Under the pieces are notes generated by a model. It saw only the letters and a program-made list of their open reading frames with translations, was not told where the DNA came from and searched no databases. A stretch of DNA of 64,000 nt from Prochilodus magdalenae (taxonomy: Eukaryota > Chordata > Actinopteri > Characiformes > Prochilodontidae): assembly GCA_024036415.1 (NCBI GenBank), contig JAMWET010002871.1, positions 222,501 through 286,500 on the forward strand. The letters run 5' to 3'. Below, in pieces: positions 1-36,270 of the stretch; position 1 is the first letter of the stretch; each line of letters starts with the position of its first letter. A program made the position numbers and the translations under genes.

Positions 1-237
1 GTGTGTATATGTATATGTATATGTATATCTGTGTGTGTGTGTGTATGTGTGTGTGTGTATGTGTGTGTATGTATATCTGTGTGTGTGTATGTGTGTGTAT
101 GTATATCTGTGTGTGTGTGTATGTGTGTGTGTGTGTATGTATATGTATATCTGTGTGTGTGTGTGTATGTGTGTGTGTGTGTATGTATGTATATCTGTGT
201 GTGTGTGTGTATGTGTGTGTGTGTGTATGTATGTATA

Positions 238-284
<47 letters not shown>

Positions 285-347
285 ATATGTATATCTGTGT
301 GTGTGTGTGTGTGTATGTATATGTATATCTGTGTGTGTGTATGTATA

Positions 348-393
<46 letters not shown>

Positions 394-417
394 TGTGTGT
401 GTATGTATATGTATATC

Positions 418-448
<31 letters not shown>

Positions 449-499
449 ATATGTATATCTGTGTGTGTGTGTGTGTGTGTGTGTATGTATATGTATATC

Positions 500-530
<31 letters not shown>

Positions 531-588
531 ATCTGTGTGTGTATGTGTGTGTGTGTGTATGTGTGTGTATGTGTGTGTGTGTAGTAGA
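1..588. repeat. Compound TG/TATG microsatellite
   Basis: This stretch is almost entirely TG dinucleotides interrupted by regularly recurring TATGTATATCTG blocks, so it is a compound, partly higher-order microsatellite. The long open frames through it (Cys-Val and Tyr-Val repeats in all three frames) are a by-product of the repeat and not genes. It probably lies in the large intron of smim13, whose second coding exon is not seen in the window. Confidence 0.95.
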
Positions 589-795
589 AGTATTACTGTC
601 TGTAAAGCACTTTGAGAGGCCAACGGTAAAAAAAAAAAAAGGTCTTAACATTATTATTATTATTATTGCTATTGTTATTATTATTATTATTATGGTTGCG
701 CATTGCAAAGCAATATTACTGCTATTAAGCTATACTGTTATCCAATTAATATTAATTTTTTTTCTATATTCTTATTTCGCCCGCGTTTCCCGCAG

Positions 796-1600
796 TTTTC
801 GAGATATCGACTCCGTTCCAACTCCATATTACCCAGTATAATGCGCTGATGTGTGCTTGTATACAGCTTTTTGATCGGATGCAAGAATTCCGATCGGGAA
901 AATTTTTTTCCGGAATTTTTTCCCATAGAGAATGAATTGGAGGGAAAAACGCGTGCCTATCTAACCCACTTCCGCTCGACCCAGAGACACCAAATTGGAT
1001 ACACTGGCTCGGGGCGCAGGCCCGAGCAGAAATTCAGTGTTGGATTGACCCGCACTCGTTAATTTCTCTTTTATCGCATCCCTTTCTCCTCCCATAGGGA
1101 ATGAATGGGGCGAAAAAGGGTGCCTATCCACCCTACTTCCGCTCAACCTGGAGACACCAAATCGGATACACTGGCTAGGGGCGAAGCCCTGAGCAGGAAT
1201 TCAGTGTTGGATTGACCCGCACTTTTTTTTTTCTCATTCCTCGTTCCTCTCATAGAGTCCCAGTCATTTTTAGACACACATAAAGCTGGCTGTTTCGTTT
1301 GCCTGAGAGGCGCGTAACTTCACATACACACTAAGGGCAGGTCTCCAAGCACTACTCCACAGCCATACTGACTCGCACTCCTCTATCTGTCGTTTATTCA
1401 TCCCTCGTTCCTCCCATAGAGTCCCAGTCATTTTCGACCCAAACCAAGCAGTAACGTTTCCGTTCGCCCGAGAGCCTCCAAACTTCGCGTACTCACTAAG
1501 GGCAGTACCCCAGAGGCTAATCCACAGTCATACCGACCCGCACTCGTTCACTTATCCCTCATTCCTCACTGAGCAAGCTGCGCAACATCCCGCGTTTCCC
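796..1600. repeat. Diverged interspersed repeat with internal duplications, copy 1
   Basis: Two related units at about 955-1063 and 1127-1230 share the segment running from the CACTTCCGCTC-like motif to TGGATTGACCCGCACT. Two further units at about 1250-1385 and 1410-1560 share a block beginning ATAGAGTCCCAGTCATTTT and ending CACTAAGGGCAG plus the CCACAGYCATAC motif. The left end (795-890) and the right units are clearly similar to 38918-39310, for example GCTTGTAT(A/G)CAGCTTTTTGA and the GGGCAG...CTAATCCACAGCC segment. It is therefore a dispersed family. No coding capacity is visible and I cannot name the family. Confidence 0.7.
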
Positions 1601-1688
1601 TCAGGACATGCACTTTTCTAGTTATTATTTTTATTATTATGATTATTATTATTATTATTATTATTGTGTGAGATGCCATGCTACATAC

Positions 1689-1776
1689 CGAAGAGCATGA
1701 AGAGCAGGACGCACAGCAGCGTGGCCACGATGACCAGCAGTGTTAAACCCACACTCTGCCACATCTCTCCTTCCTA
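1689..1776 (-). CDS. smim13: smim13 first coding exon (partial gene)
   Basis: The exon starts after an acceptor (TTCTTCAG on the minus strand) and the ATG is at 1764. It encodes MWQSVGLTLLVIVATLLC followed by VLLFMLFG, a single hydrophobic segment, and ends in phase 1 at a GGTATGT donor (GT at 1688-1687). This closely matches the conserved N terminus of SMIM13, a small single-pass membrane protein of unknown function, as I remember the human sequence. The expected next exon (a Trp/Tyr-rich stretch and a charged tail) is not in 1-1680, so it should lie beyond the left edge. Read without splicing, the frame would stop one codon after the donor (GTATGTAG), so splicing is needed. Identification rests on 26 residues, hence moderate confidence. 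Confidence 0.72.
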
Positions 1777-3690
1777 CTGAAGAACACACAATGACTCAGT
1801 TAGTTAGTGACACAGTGTTAAAGTGTTCTTAAACATTTACAGGGCAGAATTTCATCACTCGATGTTCAAGACGGAAACCAAACCAGGGCTGCTCCTGCAT
1901 CTGTCTAATACATCACATACACATCTTCTCTATGCACTGTTATAACATGTGGTAGCTCTATTACATGTAGCTCTTCTGTAACTCCAGCTCTATTTATTCT
2001 GATTAACACACATACATACTGCTTAGTACGTATCTAGTACCCTGATCACTCCTATCGTCTGTTGGTGATAGCTCTTCTGTAACCCCGCTCTGTGTATTCT
2101 GATAGAGTATACATTCCTTTGTGCGATATGTGTAGTACTGTGACATTCTGTAATTTCCTTCAAGATCAATAAAGTCTTATCTTATCATCTTATCAGGCAT
2201 TCTGCGTGGTTTGACGTGAAATGGTTTATTGCAGACACACTGCAATCCCTGCTACAGGTTCCATTCCGGTTCCCACACCTGATTTTGAATCGTTTGGTGC
2301 ATTTACCCCAAAAATAAATAGGTCCGAAACCAGCTCGCTCTGACCCGGAACCAAAGCACGGTAGGTTCCTCAATGGAACCCTGATCGCCTCTGTGGACAC
2401 TGAGGGGAAATAGGCAACAATGGTGGCACAGTTTGTTCTGAAGAACCTCTTCTATGCTGAGGTTCTGTTGAAGAACGTCGCTTTATCACCAGTAGTTGAT
2501 CCGTGCTTGCTTTCTGGTTATGATCTATAAGAATCTAAGCTCACAGATAATCCATGCGCTCCACTATCTTGTTGGTACAGTTTACTACCACTATGCAATA
2601 TCCTTTGTTGACGTTGATGGCATACCCTCTGACGTCCCTTGGCTCGAATAAAAACAGTTGCAAAACGCAGACTGTTTCACTAAATGCACCCAGGTTCTAG
2701 AAACCCTCAACCGAACAAGTCCTGTTAGTCAAAAATGGCCTTTACAGACTCAGATTTCAGTGGTCTTGGATGGAACCAGGGGTCCGTATGCACACAACAC
2801 AAGTATAACCATGTTTGATTACAAAACCACCAGCATGTTTTAATATGTGCCATTACTGATAAAATTACTTTCATAGGTTTTTTCTTCTGGGACTACATTG
2901 CCTTAGAACACCCTTCTTGTATCCTTCCACCATAGATGGATCAACATGAGCTGATTAAAATACGTTTTAGGCCATAAGCCTTATTACGATATCACAATTA
3001 ATTCAGAAATCAGACTCCATATTCATAACCATTTCATGTGATACATTTTAGAGGTGGACGTCTAGTTCCACTGTGAACAACTCTGACTCAGGAATGGGGA
3101 GGGGGATTCCTCAAAGCAGGATTTTTCAGTTAGCCGGATAAATTAAGCTAGGCTGTCCAATAGTAAAGAGCGGAGGGACTTTCCTATTGGCCCCTGGCGT
3201 CATTAGAAGGAAATGATTTACAACACCCCAATAACTTTATAGACATATTAACCATTTAATTGGAGAGAAATTTAGAAAAGTGGTGGAGTTGCCCTTTTAG
3301 AAAAGGTGTTTTGTTTACTTCTTGTCTTTGCCTTTAAAAGTAGGGCGGAGGGGTACGTGCAAGGCGTCCTAAGGCAAAATAGCACCTGAAGAAAAACATT
3401 TTTGGAGATGAGCTATAAATAAACGGCTTTGTATGTATTAAGTGGACGTTGTAGACATGGCGACGCCGGGTTACCATCACTCTCAGTGTTAAGAAAGAAA
3501 GTCCTTAAGTTCTTCTATAATAAACCTCTTCACGTCAAACCACTCTGAACGCCTTCGTTTACATATCGACACTATAATGCTGCAGAACATCTGGAAAAAT
3601 CAGCTGCGTTCTCCGCGTCACAGTCAATAACACAGCGGTAAATAAGACCCCCCACCCCCCTTCATAAAAGACTCCACTTTATTTACTGAC
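1777..3690 (-). other. smim13 intron 1 (nothing else recognised)
   Basis: This is the intron between the proposed 5' UTR exon and the first coding exon. It holds short fragments of dispersed repeats (for example around 2190-2240 and 3050-3110, which resemble copies further right) but no convincing exon, RNA gene or intact element. Confidence 0.5.
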
Positions 3691-3900
3691 CTGCAGCGCG
3701 CTGAGGGGGAAGCAGGCGAGGTGGCCGCTGCCCACACGGACGGAGAGTGGACACACGGCTGGCTCATGGACGGCAGCAGATCCGCTCTTCTACATCACTG
3801 TCATACGGACAGGGATTTATTTATTTTACTTCTAGGCTAAAACACAAGCCGGAGTCAACACGACGGAGCTCCGGACGCAGCTGACCCGGAAGAGGTCGCG
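3691..3900 (-). other. smim13: Probable 5' UTR exon and promoter of smim13
   Basis: On the minus strand a GC-rich segment with several CpGs ends at a good donor, GCTGCAG then GTCAGTAAAT, with GT at 3690-3689. No start codon opens a useful frame, so it fits a non-coding first exon joined to the acceptor at 1776. The transcription start is a guess; the right boundary is set by the fall in CpG density around 3900-3910. Confidence 0.45.
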
Positions 3901-3910
3901 CAGCGCTAAG

Positions 3911-6066
3911 CCTGCTGGGTAACGTAGTACTCTAGAGGAGGGGTCATTCATTCCGTCCTGGACAGCCTGGAAAACCGAGTTTTCCTGAGGGTTTCTTTTA
4001 AACAAAATGGTTTAATGGTGTATATAAACAGATGGCTAACGGTTTGAAAGCTCTCCGGTCTGTGTAGCGCATATTAAAACTAAGCTGGGAAGCCAGAATG
4101 CTATGTTTATGTGATGTTTCCCAAACCAGTGTCCATCTATTGGACCTACAGTACGTCAGCCGCCTCCCATTCACAGGGAGTTCAAAGGGGAACTCCACCG
4201 ACTTTCCCACAATTCGATAGAAGTAAATGGTGGTGATGTAAACAAAGTCATTCGGGGTGTGGTGAGGCAAAATAATCCCTAAAGGAAACACGCTCTACTG
4301 GGTTCACTGATGGAGAGTTGCCAGGCTCTTTACGCACCTTGCGCTCTGCTCTTGGGCTGAACCTGCTAGGAGGGCCCAACCGGCCAGTTTGGCAGTTGTT
4401 GTGGAACCGGCTCCTCCAAATACTTAGCAGCTGATGTGCTGCACCAGATTCTAATTTTAGATATTTTAGTATTACACTCTTCATCTAAAGAACAGCTGCA
4501 CCCAGAAGGAGGTGAGGGAATGCAGTGTTATTGGGAAGGAAGATAAAGGTTACCAGGATCAATAAATGATGATACATGTAGACTGATATGGGTAATATTT
4601 ATTGAACTACACATACAGAAGTACACATACTGTTCACTGAAGGTCTGCAGTCATGGCGGTTGTGTCAGTCAGGTACAGTGTTAAAGGCCTATCCTTGCTT
4701 GGCCCAGTGTATGCATGTCTCACAATGTCAAACCTACCCACCAGGCTTCATTCCTGTCATCTGATTCCTCCTGGGTGCAGCGGTTTGTGCTACTATGTTT
4801 TTGATGATGAGTGTATAAAGCTTAGGTGTGAAAAGACGATGGTTTTATGAGGTGTCCTAATTTTTTTCACATAAAACCAAAAGACTAAAGGATCACAGGC
4901 GTAGTTCCTCAGAGGTATGGTGAAAAATCAGTTCAGCAGGGTACAGGCTATGGTGCAAAACCATGGTGTTAGGACAGAATAATATTTGATAAGCAGTCTA
5001 CCTCATCTTTTTATGTGTCATCTCAGCATTTAATATAAAATCTAAAAAATATTCAATACACAAAACACGCTGTAAAATAGTAATAATAATTAACTTGATA
5101 TATATTATTAAAATAACAATAATAAAGTCCATTAAAGGTCCAATTCCTCAGTATATACCTTGGCAGGATGGTTACCCAAGTGGTTTTCCAGTCCACAGGA
5201 TTGCTGCAGTTTTAAGGGAATCCAGCAGAGGGACCCAGATTCATGTGAAGTCATTTATTTATATATATATTTTACCCACCTACGTAATACCTGCTCTGTG
5301 GGGGTCCTGACCATTGAAGAGCATGGTTATAAAGTATACAAAGAAACAGATGGACAACAGTCTGCAACTGATATATGGAGCTGATAGAAAGGACAGTGAG
5401 TGTAGAAACAATGAGGTGGCCTGTCGGTGTACATCCTTCCATCCAGTTTTCTCTCCAGTGCTGTTGTGTGCCCAACACTGAACACCGCCCCCTTTCTAAA
5501 CAACTGTTCCTGCTCATTTCTAGTAAGAAAGAGAATGCAAATAGCCTGACGTGCACCTGGACTTGCTTTTAGAGACGGAGGTCAATACTGACAGGGCATA
5601 TTTTCTCCAGAGCCACCACATTAGAAGGGAACATTCTCATTTTATTTTTTCATGAAATAATAATATATAATAATCAAACATAAAAATTTCAATATTAACA
5701 GGACAAGACTGATATGTACACCACAGACAAATTACTTTAGTGAGAACTGTGTGCCAGAATTCACAAGAAGTAACAAACTCTAAATGCAATTACTTGCAAT
5801 GCAATCCACAATTTGCAATAAAATTGTTTTTATGCATATAAATATAGATAGATAGATATAGTTCAATAGTACTGGGCCATATTAATTGCAAAAAGGGACA
5901 AAATCAAAAGACAAATCAAAAAAGCATACAAAAGTTAAAACCATAAAAACATATTAAAGTGATTACAGTGCAGCCAAAACATTTTCTTTTTTTTTCTCGT
6001 TTATTTCTCGCTCACAGTCTACTCACTGCAGTAACCCAAGGCCAAAGGTACTCAGGCAGTCTTCTT
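3911..6066. other. Intergenic region between smim13 and cdhr2
   Basis: No exon is visible on either strand. A fragment near 4183-4215 carries the AAAGGGGAACTCCACC terminus of the dispersed family described at 51.1 kb. The rest is AT-rich unique-looking sequence with short interspersed repeat pieces. Open frames here are short, lack splice context and show no recognisable protein. Confidence 0.5.
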
Positions 6067-6074
6067 GTATGAGC

Positions 6075-6431
6075 TTTATTCTCTATAGAGCAATGAATTC
6101 ATTGTCATATGTAGAATTCATGCTGAACTGTAGTTGTACTTACATTGTTAACAACCTGAAGGCAGCTGCGGTGAGCTTTAACACTGAGAACTGACTAAAC
6201 CCAGTCAAATCTGACACCCAGTGTAAAGCTAACGATATAGCCATATGTGGAAAACGAGGACAGGTGCATGATTGGCCTGCTAAAAATGAGCATGGTTGTA
6301 ACTCAAAACATATTCATGGATTGGATTGTTTTTACTGGCGAGAAGGTCAGACAGAGGAAACTGCAGGAGAGTGGAGTCTTGTTCCAGGCTGGGACTATTC
6401 AGAGAGGAGGATGTAGCTGGTCGAAGCAGTG
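6075..6431 (-). other. cdhr2: cdhr2 3' UTR with AATAAA signal
   Basis: Downstream of the TAA stop at 6434-6432, the minus strand carries AATAAA at 6080-6075, followed by AG-rich then TG-containing sequence. This is a plausible polyadenylation signal giving a 3' UTR of roughly 370 bases. Further AATAAA-like motifs lie lower (about 5640), so a longer UTR is possible. Confidence 0.5.
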
Positions 6432-31812
<25,381 letters not shown>

Positions 31813-33130
31813 TCTTCTGCCGTCTGCCTGTGAGATTTAAAGGAGGGTTTCATTTAAATATGGGCACATCTTCTCTAACTGTTTAAATAAGAACATATAA
31901 GAATATATGAAATATTTATGTTATCCAAAAACATCAGGATTGTGATCAACGTAGAGCTGTTAGTAACAAGTTATCCATCCAGTAATGCTTGTGCTCATAT
32001 AGATTATTTCATAAAGGTGCTTCTGGTATTATGACCTGGACAGAACCTCAACCTCTGATCAGCTATTTGTCTAGTCTCTAATCCAATAATCCAAATAAGA
32101 GTAAAAACTTTGTAGGGCAGAAGGCTAATGTTTTAAATGGAATCTTCTAAATCTCTCTCTCCTTCTGTCTCTCCCTCTCTCCTTTCCTGTCTCTCTCTCT
32201 CTCTACTCTATGTAGTTGGTGCCAAAACAAAACAAAATGGTTACAAAATGGGAGAAAATGGGGGAAAAATGAGCACAATGTCAAGGACAGCTGGCATTTT
32301 CCAAATTGTGTAAAAAAGTACAAAATTAAAAAAAAAAAACACCAAAAAAGTACAAAGTTTGTTCCAACAGAAGAAATACAAGCAAATAAATGATTATATT
32401 GCATTTTATTTTTTAAATATGTAGATGTTTGAAGGTTTCTGTTCCAGAAAGCATTTTATATAATTTTCAGTATTTGCCTTTATTCATCCTTTGCATTGTT
32501 GGTTTTCCTCTACATGCCCACTCTGAATTTGTTATCTTTATGTCAATATATATTAATACATATTTTAAAGTACATGCAATGCTGCTGTATTGGAATAAAT
32601 GTCGTAATGCTAGTATTTTTTTTAATGAGTGGACTAATAGAAATGGTTCTGAATTCTATATTCAGAGTTAAGAATGTAACCCTGTTCATGTATGTCTCCT
32701 TCTCCAGTAAGGTTTTGCTTCACCAATAACAGATTAAAATATTACATTAAAAATGCATGTTAAAAATGCAAACAACAGCTGAATAACATGGTGATAGGTT
32801 TTTACATAACTTTGGCTCAGCCTCTGCATTGTGGAAACATGACACACTTTATAACATAGTATATCTGAATATACAATATTTATATATATTTTAATAGAAT
32901 CAGCTCGAAAAACATGAATCTCATTCATGACACTGTAAACCAGTGATTCTTTGCCAAATTTTCAGATTTTTTTCTACTACAGCCTTCATCAAGAAATGTC
33001 TGTGCTTATGGAGATAGAAACCAAAGCATCAAAGAAAATATGGACATGTGATATTTTGACAGTAATGATATGTAAAGCGTATAGCATATATATTTAATTT
33101 TAAAAAATTGTAATTATAGGACAGATATGT

Positions 33131-33137
33131 ATAGATG

Positions 33138-33170
<33 letters not shown>

Positions 33171-33175
33171 TAGAC

Positions 33176-33230
<55 letters not shown>

Positions 33231-33231
33231 C
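33131..33231. repeat. (GACA)n/(GATA)n microsatellite
   Basis: GACA units pass into GATA units. It lies in cdhr2 intron 1, about 45 bases inside the 5' exon's donor. Open frames such as SIYLSIYLS through it are not genes. Confidence 0.95.
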
Positions 33232-33276
33232 ACATGAAAAATTATTAATATCAGTTGTTTCAAAGGTAGGACTTAC

Positions 33277-33450
33277 CTTGTTCACTAGTGTCTTGGCAGC
33301 TCCTCTGAATGCCGTGTGGTTAGAGTGAGAGCTGCTCGAAGTGATGTGATGTCGTGGAGGGACCTTTGGTTGGGACGAATCTGTTGATTGCTGTGTCCCT
33401 ATTGTAAACGTGAATCATTAACGCAGCGCAGGAAACAACAGGAGTTAAGC
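33277..33450 (-). other. cdhr2: cdhr2 5' UTR exon and promoter-proximal region
   Basis: A perfect donor, CAAG then GTAAGT (GT at 33276-33275), closes a non-coding segment that fits as first exon, to be joined to the acceptor at 31827. Its upstream end is not certain. The segment and its flank contain the HNF1-like motif reported separately. Confidence 0.55.
33410..33422 (-). promoter_or_regulatory. HNF1-like site in the cdhr2 promoter/5' exon
   Basis: The minus strand reads GTTAATGATTCAC, 11 of 13 positions matching the palindromic HNF1 consensus GTTAATNATTAAC. A forkhead-like GTAAAC (plus strand, 33404-33409) lies beside it. HNF1 factors drive intestinal, liver and kidney genes, the tissues where CDHR2 is known to act. 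Binding is inferred. Confidence 0.45.
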
Positions 33451-33599
33451 TGAGCTCGCCCGAGCTCCTCACACTCCACACACACCCCCACACACAGTGC
33501 ACAGACAAAGCAGCTTAACTCTGACAGCCACTGCCCGCCAAGAGTGGTCTGAGGAGCTAAACCAGTGTCAGAGCAAATCATGCCTAGCACTCGGGAGAG

Positions 33600-34500
33600 G
33601 ATGGCTTAACACTAGAGGTGTAAACTGTGTCAGAGTGTATTGTGAGACATTACTCTGAAGTTGGAGATTCATCTGATTGCATTTTGGAATGTTGACATCA
33701 ATAATGGAATATAACACAGAGTCAGCTTCTTAGTTAGCTCATTAATTTAAGTTTAGCAAACTCAAAATGTGTGCTCAGTGGAATGTACTGCTTTTATTGT
33801 CTTTGTTTGTTTTAACATTCTATCAATTTTAGTTTCACAAAATATGCCATAACATGTGCCCTAACATTTGCACAGGGCATGTTTTATGTTAATAAGGAAC
33901 TGTGCCTTAAAATGTGAAGAACTGTGTTTTCTGTGGAGGATGTGATTCTTTTAGTTTTTTTTTTTTGTTGTTGTTGATTTTTTTTATTAAATAGTTCCTC
34001 CAGTCTTCCAGTCACATGTAGCGTAGTCCAGGAAGGGTCCGTTCTGATTTTTAGAACTTGGCTGAGAATTTAAAGGATTTATGGGGAAGTCTGGGGGCAC
34101 GGTTCCACAGGAGTATTTTTAATAGCCCCAAAATTTTCATCATGACGTTTAGGGTAACACTAACTTAACATTAAAAATGGCTATTTGGTCAAACTGGCAC
34201 CCAGTAGATTGGTGTCTTTGTTATTTGAATTAAGCCCAGAGTTAGTGTGACTCCATCCTTACAACAGACACACAGATCAAGCAAAGATACGAAAGTCAAG
34301 CAGTGTCATCTTGTCTTTCTTAGAGAAGCCGCAGCTCCTAAATATAATATTTAAATATACAGATTTTAGATCAGTAATGTCGCAGTTGGTGAATAAGAAC
34401 AAACATGCTCTGCAGGCATGTTTTATTAGCTGGGTGTTATGGAGAAATGTTTAATATTTTATTACATTCTATTAAATTATCTATTCATTTAATTACAAGC
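33600..34500. other. Intergenic stretch, nothing recognised
   Basis: AT-rich sequence upstream of cdhr2 with no splice-framed open reading frame and no clear repeat. Confidence 0.5.
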
Positions 34501-34508
34501 TTAAACAT

Positions 34509-35282
34509 TCTCCATCACTAACCTTCATAACATATGCTCCTTCAGTCCTGTCAGTCCTCTTTAGCTTTTCTCTCTCACTGTCTTCTCCATCACTAACCAC
34601 CATCGTATCTGTTTCTTTAGTCCTGTCAGTCCCCTTTAGCTTCTCTCCCTGTCTTCTCCATCACTAACCTCCATCATATCTTCTTCTTCAGTCCTTTCAA
34701 TCCCCTTTAGCTTCTCTCTCTCACTGTGTTCTCCATCACTAACCACCATCGTAGCTGTTTCTTCAGTCCTGTCAGACCTCTTTAGCTTCTCTCTCTGTCT
34801 TCTCCATCATATCTTCTTTTTCAGTCCTTTCAGTCTCCTTTAGCTTCTCTTTCTAACTGTTCTCCATCACTAATCTCCATCATATCTGCTTTATCAGTCC
34901 TGTCAGTCCCCTTTAGCTTCTCTGTCTTCTCCATCACTAACTTCCATCATATCCGCTTCTTCAGTCCTGTTAGTCCCCTTTAGCTTCTCTGTCTTCTCCA
35001 TCACTAACCTCCATCATATCCGCTTCTTCAGTCCTGTTAGTCCCCTTTAGCTTCTCTTTCACTGTCTTCTCCATCACTAACCTCCATCATTCCGGTTTCC
35101 TCAGTCCCGTTTAGCATCTCTTTTTCACTGTCTTCTCCATCACTGACCTTCATCATATCTGCTTCTTCAGTCCTGTCAGTCCCCTTCAGTTCTTTATCTC
35201 CCTCTTTTTTCTCCCTCACTAACCAAGTTTCTTTCTCTTCTTCATTTTCTTCTCCATCCTCCAGCTTCTTCTCTCTCCCCAC
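34509..35282 (-). repeat. Minisatellite of about 60-75 bp with acidic coding character
   Basis: Around twelve imperfect units of CTCCATCACTAACCTCCATC ... TCAGTCCTGTCAGTCCCCTTTAGCTTCTC. Unit length varies (for example 67 bases in the middle and longer at the right), so the frame is not kept through the array. On the minus strand the right-hand units read open for 81 codons (to 35037) as EEADMMKVSDGEDSEKE-like acidic repeats, with an acceptor-like CACAG just upstream at 35287-35283. It may be a plain minisatellite or the remains of an acidic repeat exon. Confidence 0.75.
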
Positions 35283-35699
35283 CTGTGTTCAGTAATATTT
35301 TCTTCATTAATCTATGATTTTCATGAGCTCAAGGAAATAATGACAACGCAACCCTTTTTTCAAACTACATTGTTTAACCATATTATTCTAACAATCATGT
35401 GACTGGCTTTCTCACAATTTTACATATGTATTACATGTATATTTACATATATCACTGACATAAACTCGCTGTAAACAGTAATACAGGTCATATAGTGGTG
35501 TCATTGTTTTCAAATACGAAAGAAAAGTACGAAAATAGTGAATCTAAAAATCTGTCAGTAATGTTATTTCTAGCCAGCTGGCTAATGTTAGCGTTAGCCT
35601 AACGTCTTTTCTTTACCTCAGGTAAACCGAACGTTAGCTGTGCTAGCTAACAAACAAACAAGTAAAGTAAAGTAAGCCACTTAGACTGACCACAATGTA

Positions 35700-36010
35700 C
35701 CTCAAATCCATTCTGCAGCTGAATATAGTCGCTCTGTATATATTCATGGCTTCATTTTGTATATTATAGATTTTAACGGTATGTTTGTTTTTGTGTCCTT
35801 TTAGACCAAACATTCTTTCACAGATTCAGCCGTTGCCGTCCGACGCGAGTAAAACCAGAGACCCACCCCCAGTTCTAATATGATTGGCTTATAGCCTGGG
35901 AGCTCTAATATGATTGGCTAGCAAAACAGGCTCCATGATGAGATTGGACGAGCCTGGATTTCCTCCATTCCAGTACCGCCGGGTTAGAGGGGCAGGAGCG
36001 CCACCTTAAA
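35700..36010. promoter_or_regulatory. Possible promoter with three ATTGG (CCAAT) boxes
   Basis: The plus strand has GATTGGCTTA, GATTGGCTAG and GATTGGACGA at about 35882, 35912 and 35942, next to CpG-bearing sequence (GCCGTCCGACGCGAG). A minus-strand segment just downstream has AATGGATTTGAG then GTACATTG, a possible first exon, but I could not join it in frame to the acidic repeat. Speculative. Confidence 0.25.
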
Positions 36011-36069
36011 GTTTGCACCCTGCTATCACAGTCTGTTGTGAACGAGAATAAAGGGGGACGATACATTTC

Positions 36070-36145
36070 ATTTAGGCCTTCTAAATAGACCTTTATTCGA
36101 AATGGTCTGCCATTTCGAAAAAAGGTCTATTTAGAAGGCCTAAAT
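36070..36145. repeat. Near-perfect hairpin, 36-bp arms, 4-base loop
   Basis: Left arm 36070-36105 and right arm 36110-36145 are reverse complements with a single mismatch; loop TCTG. No flanking target duplication is obvious. It may be a tiny foldback element or a hairpin-forming transcript. Confidence 0.9.
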
Positions 36146-36270
36146 ACTATACTGCACACTGTATACTACAGTAGTATGGGCTGATGTATACGCCCCCTGT
36201 GTGTAGTATAGAGTACAGTGACAAGTTCTGACCTACAGTGTGGTGTACTAATACAGTCACATGACCGGTT

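Noticed and set aside
1..841. Long open frames of Cys-Val and Tyr-Val repeats
   Set aside because: They are produced by TG/TATG microsatellite in all three frames and have no splice or start context.
33029..33285. SIYLSIYLS open frames, also at 47904-48098
   Set aside because: Translations of GATA/GACA microsatellites.
34509..35282. Possible CRISPR-like array because of regularly repeated units
   Set aside because: Units are contiguous and imperfect with no unique spacers, and the DNA is vertebrate; it is a minisatellite.
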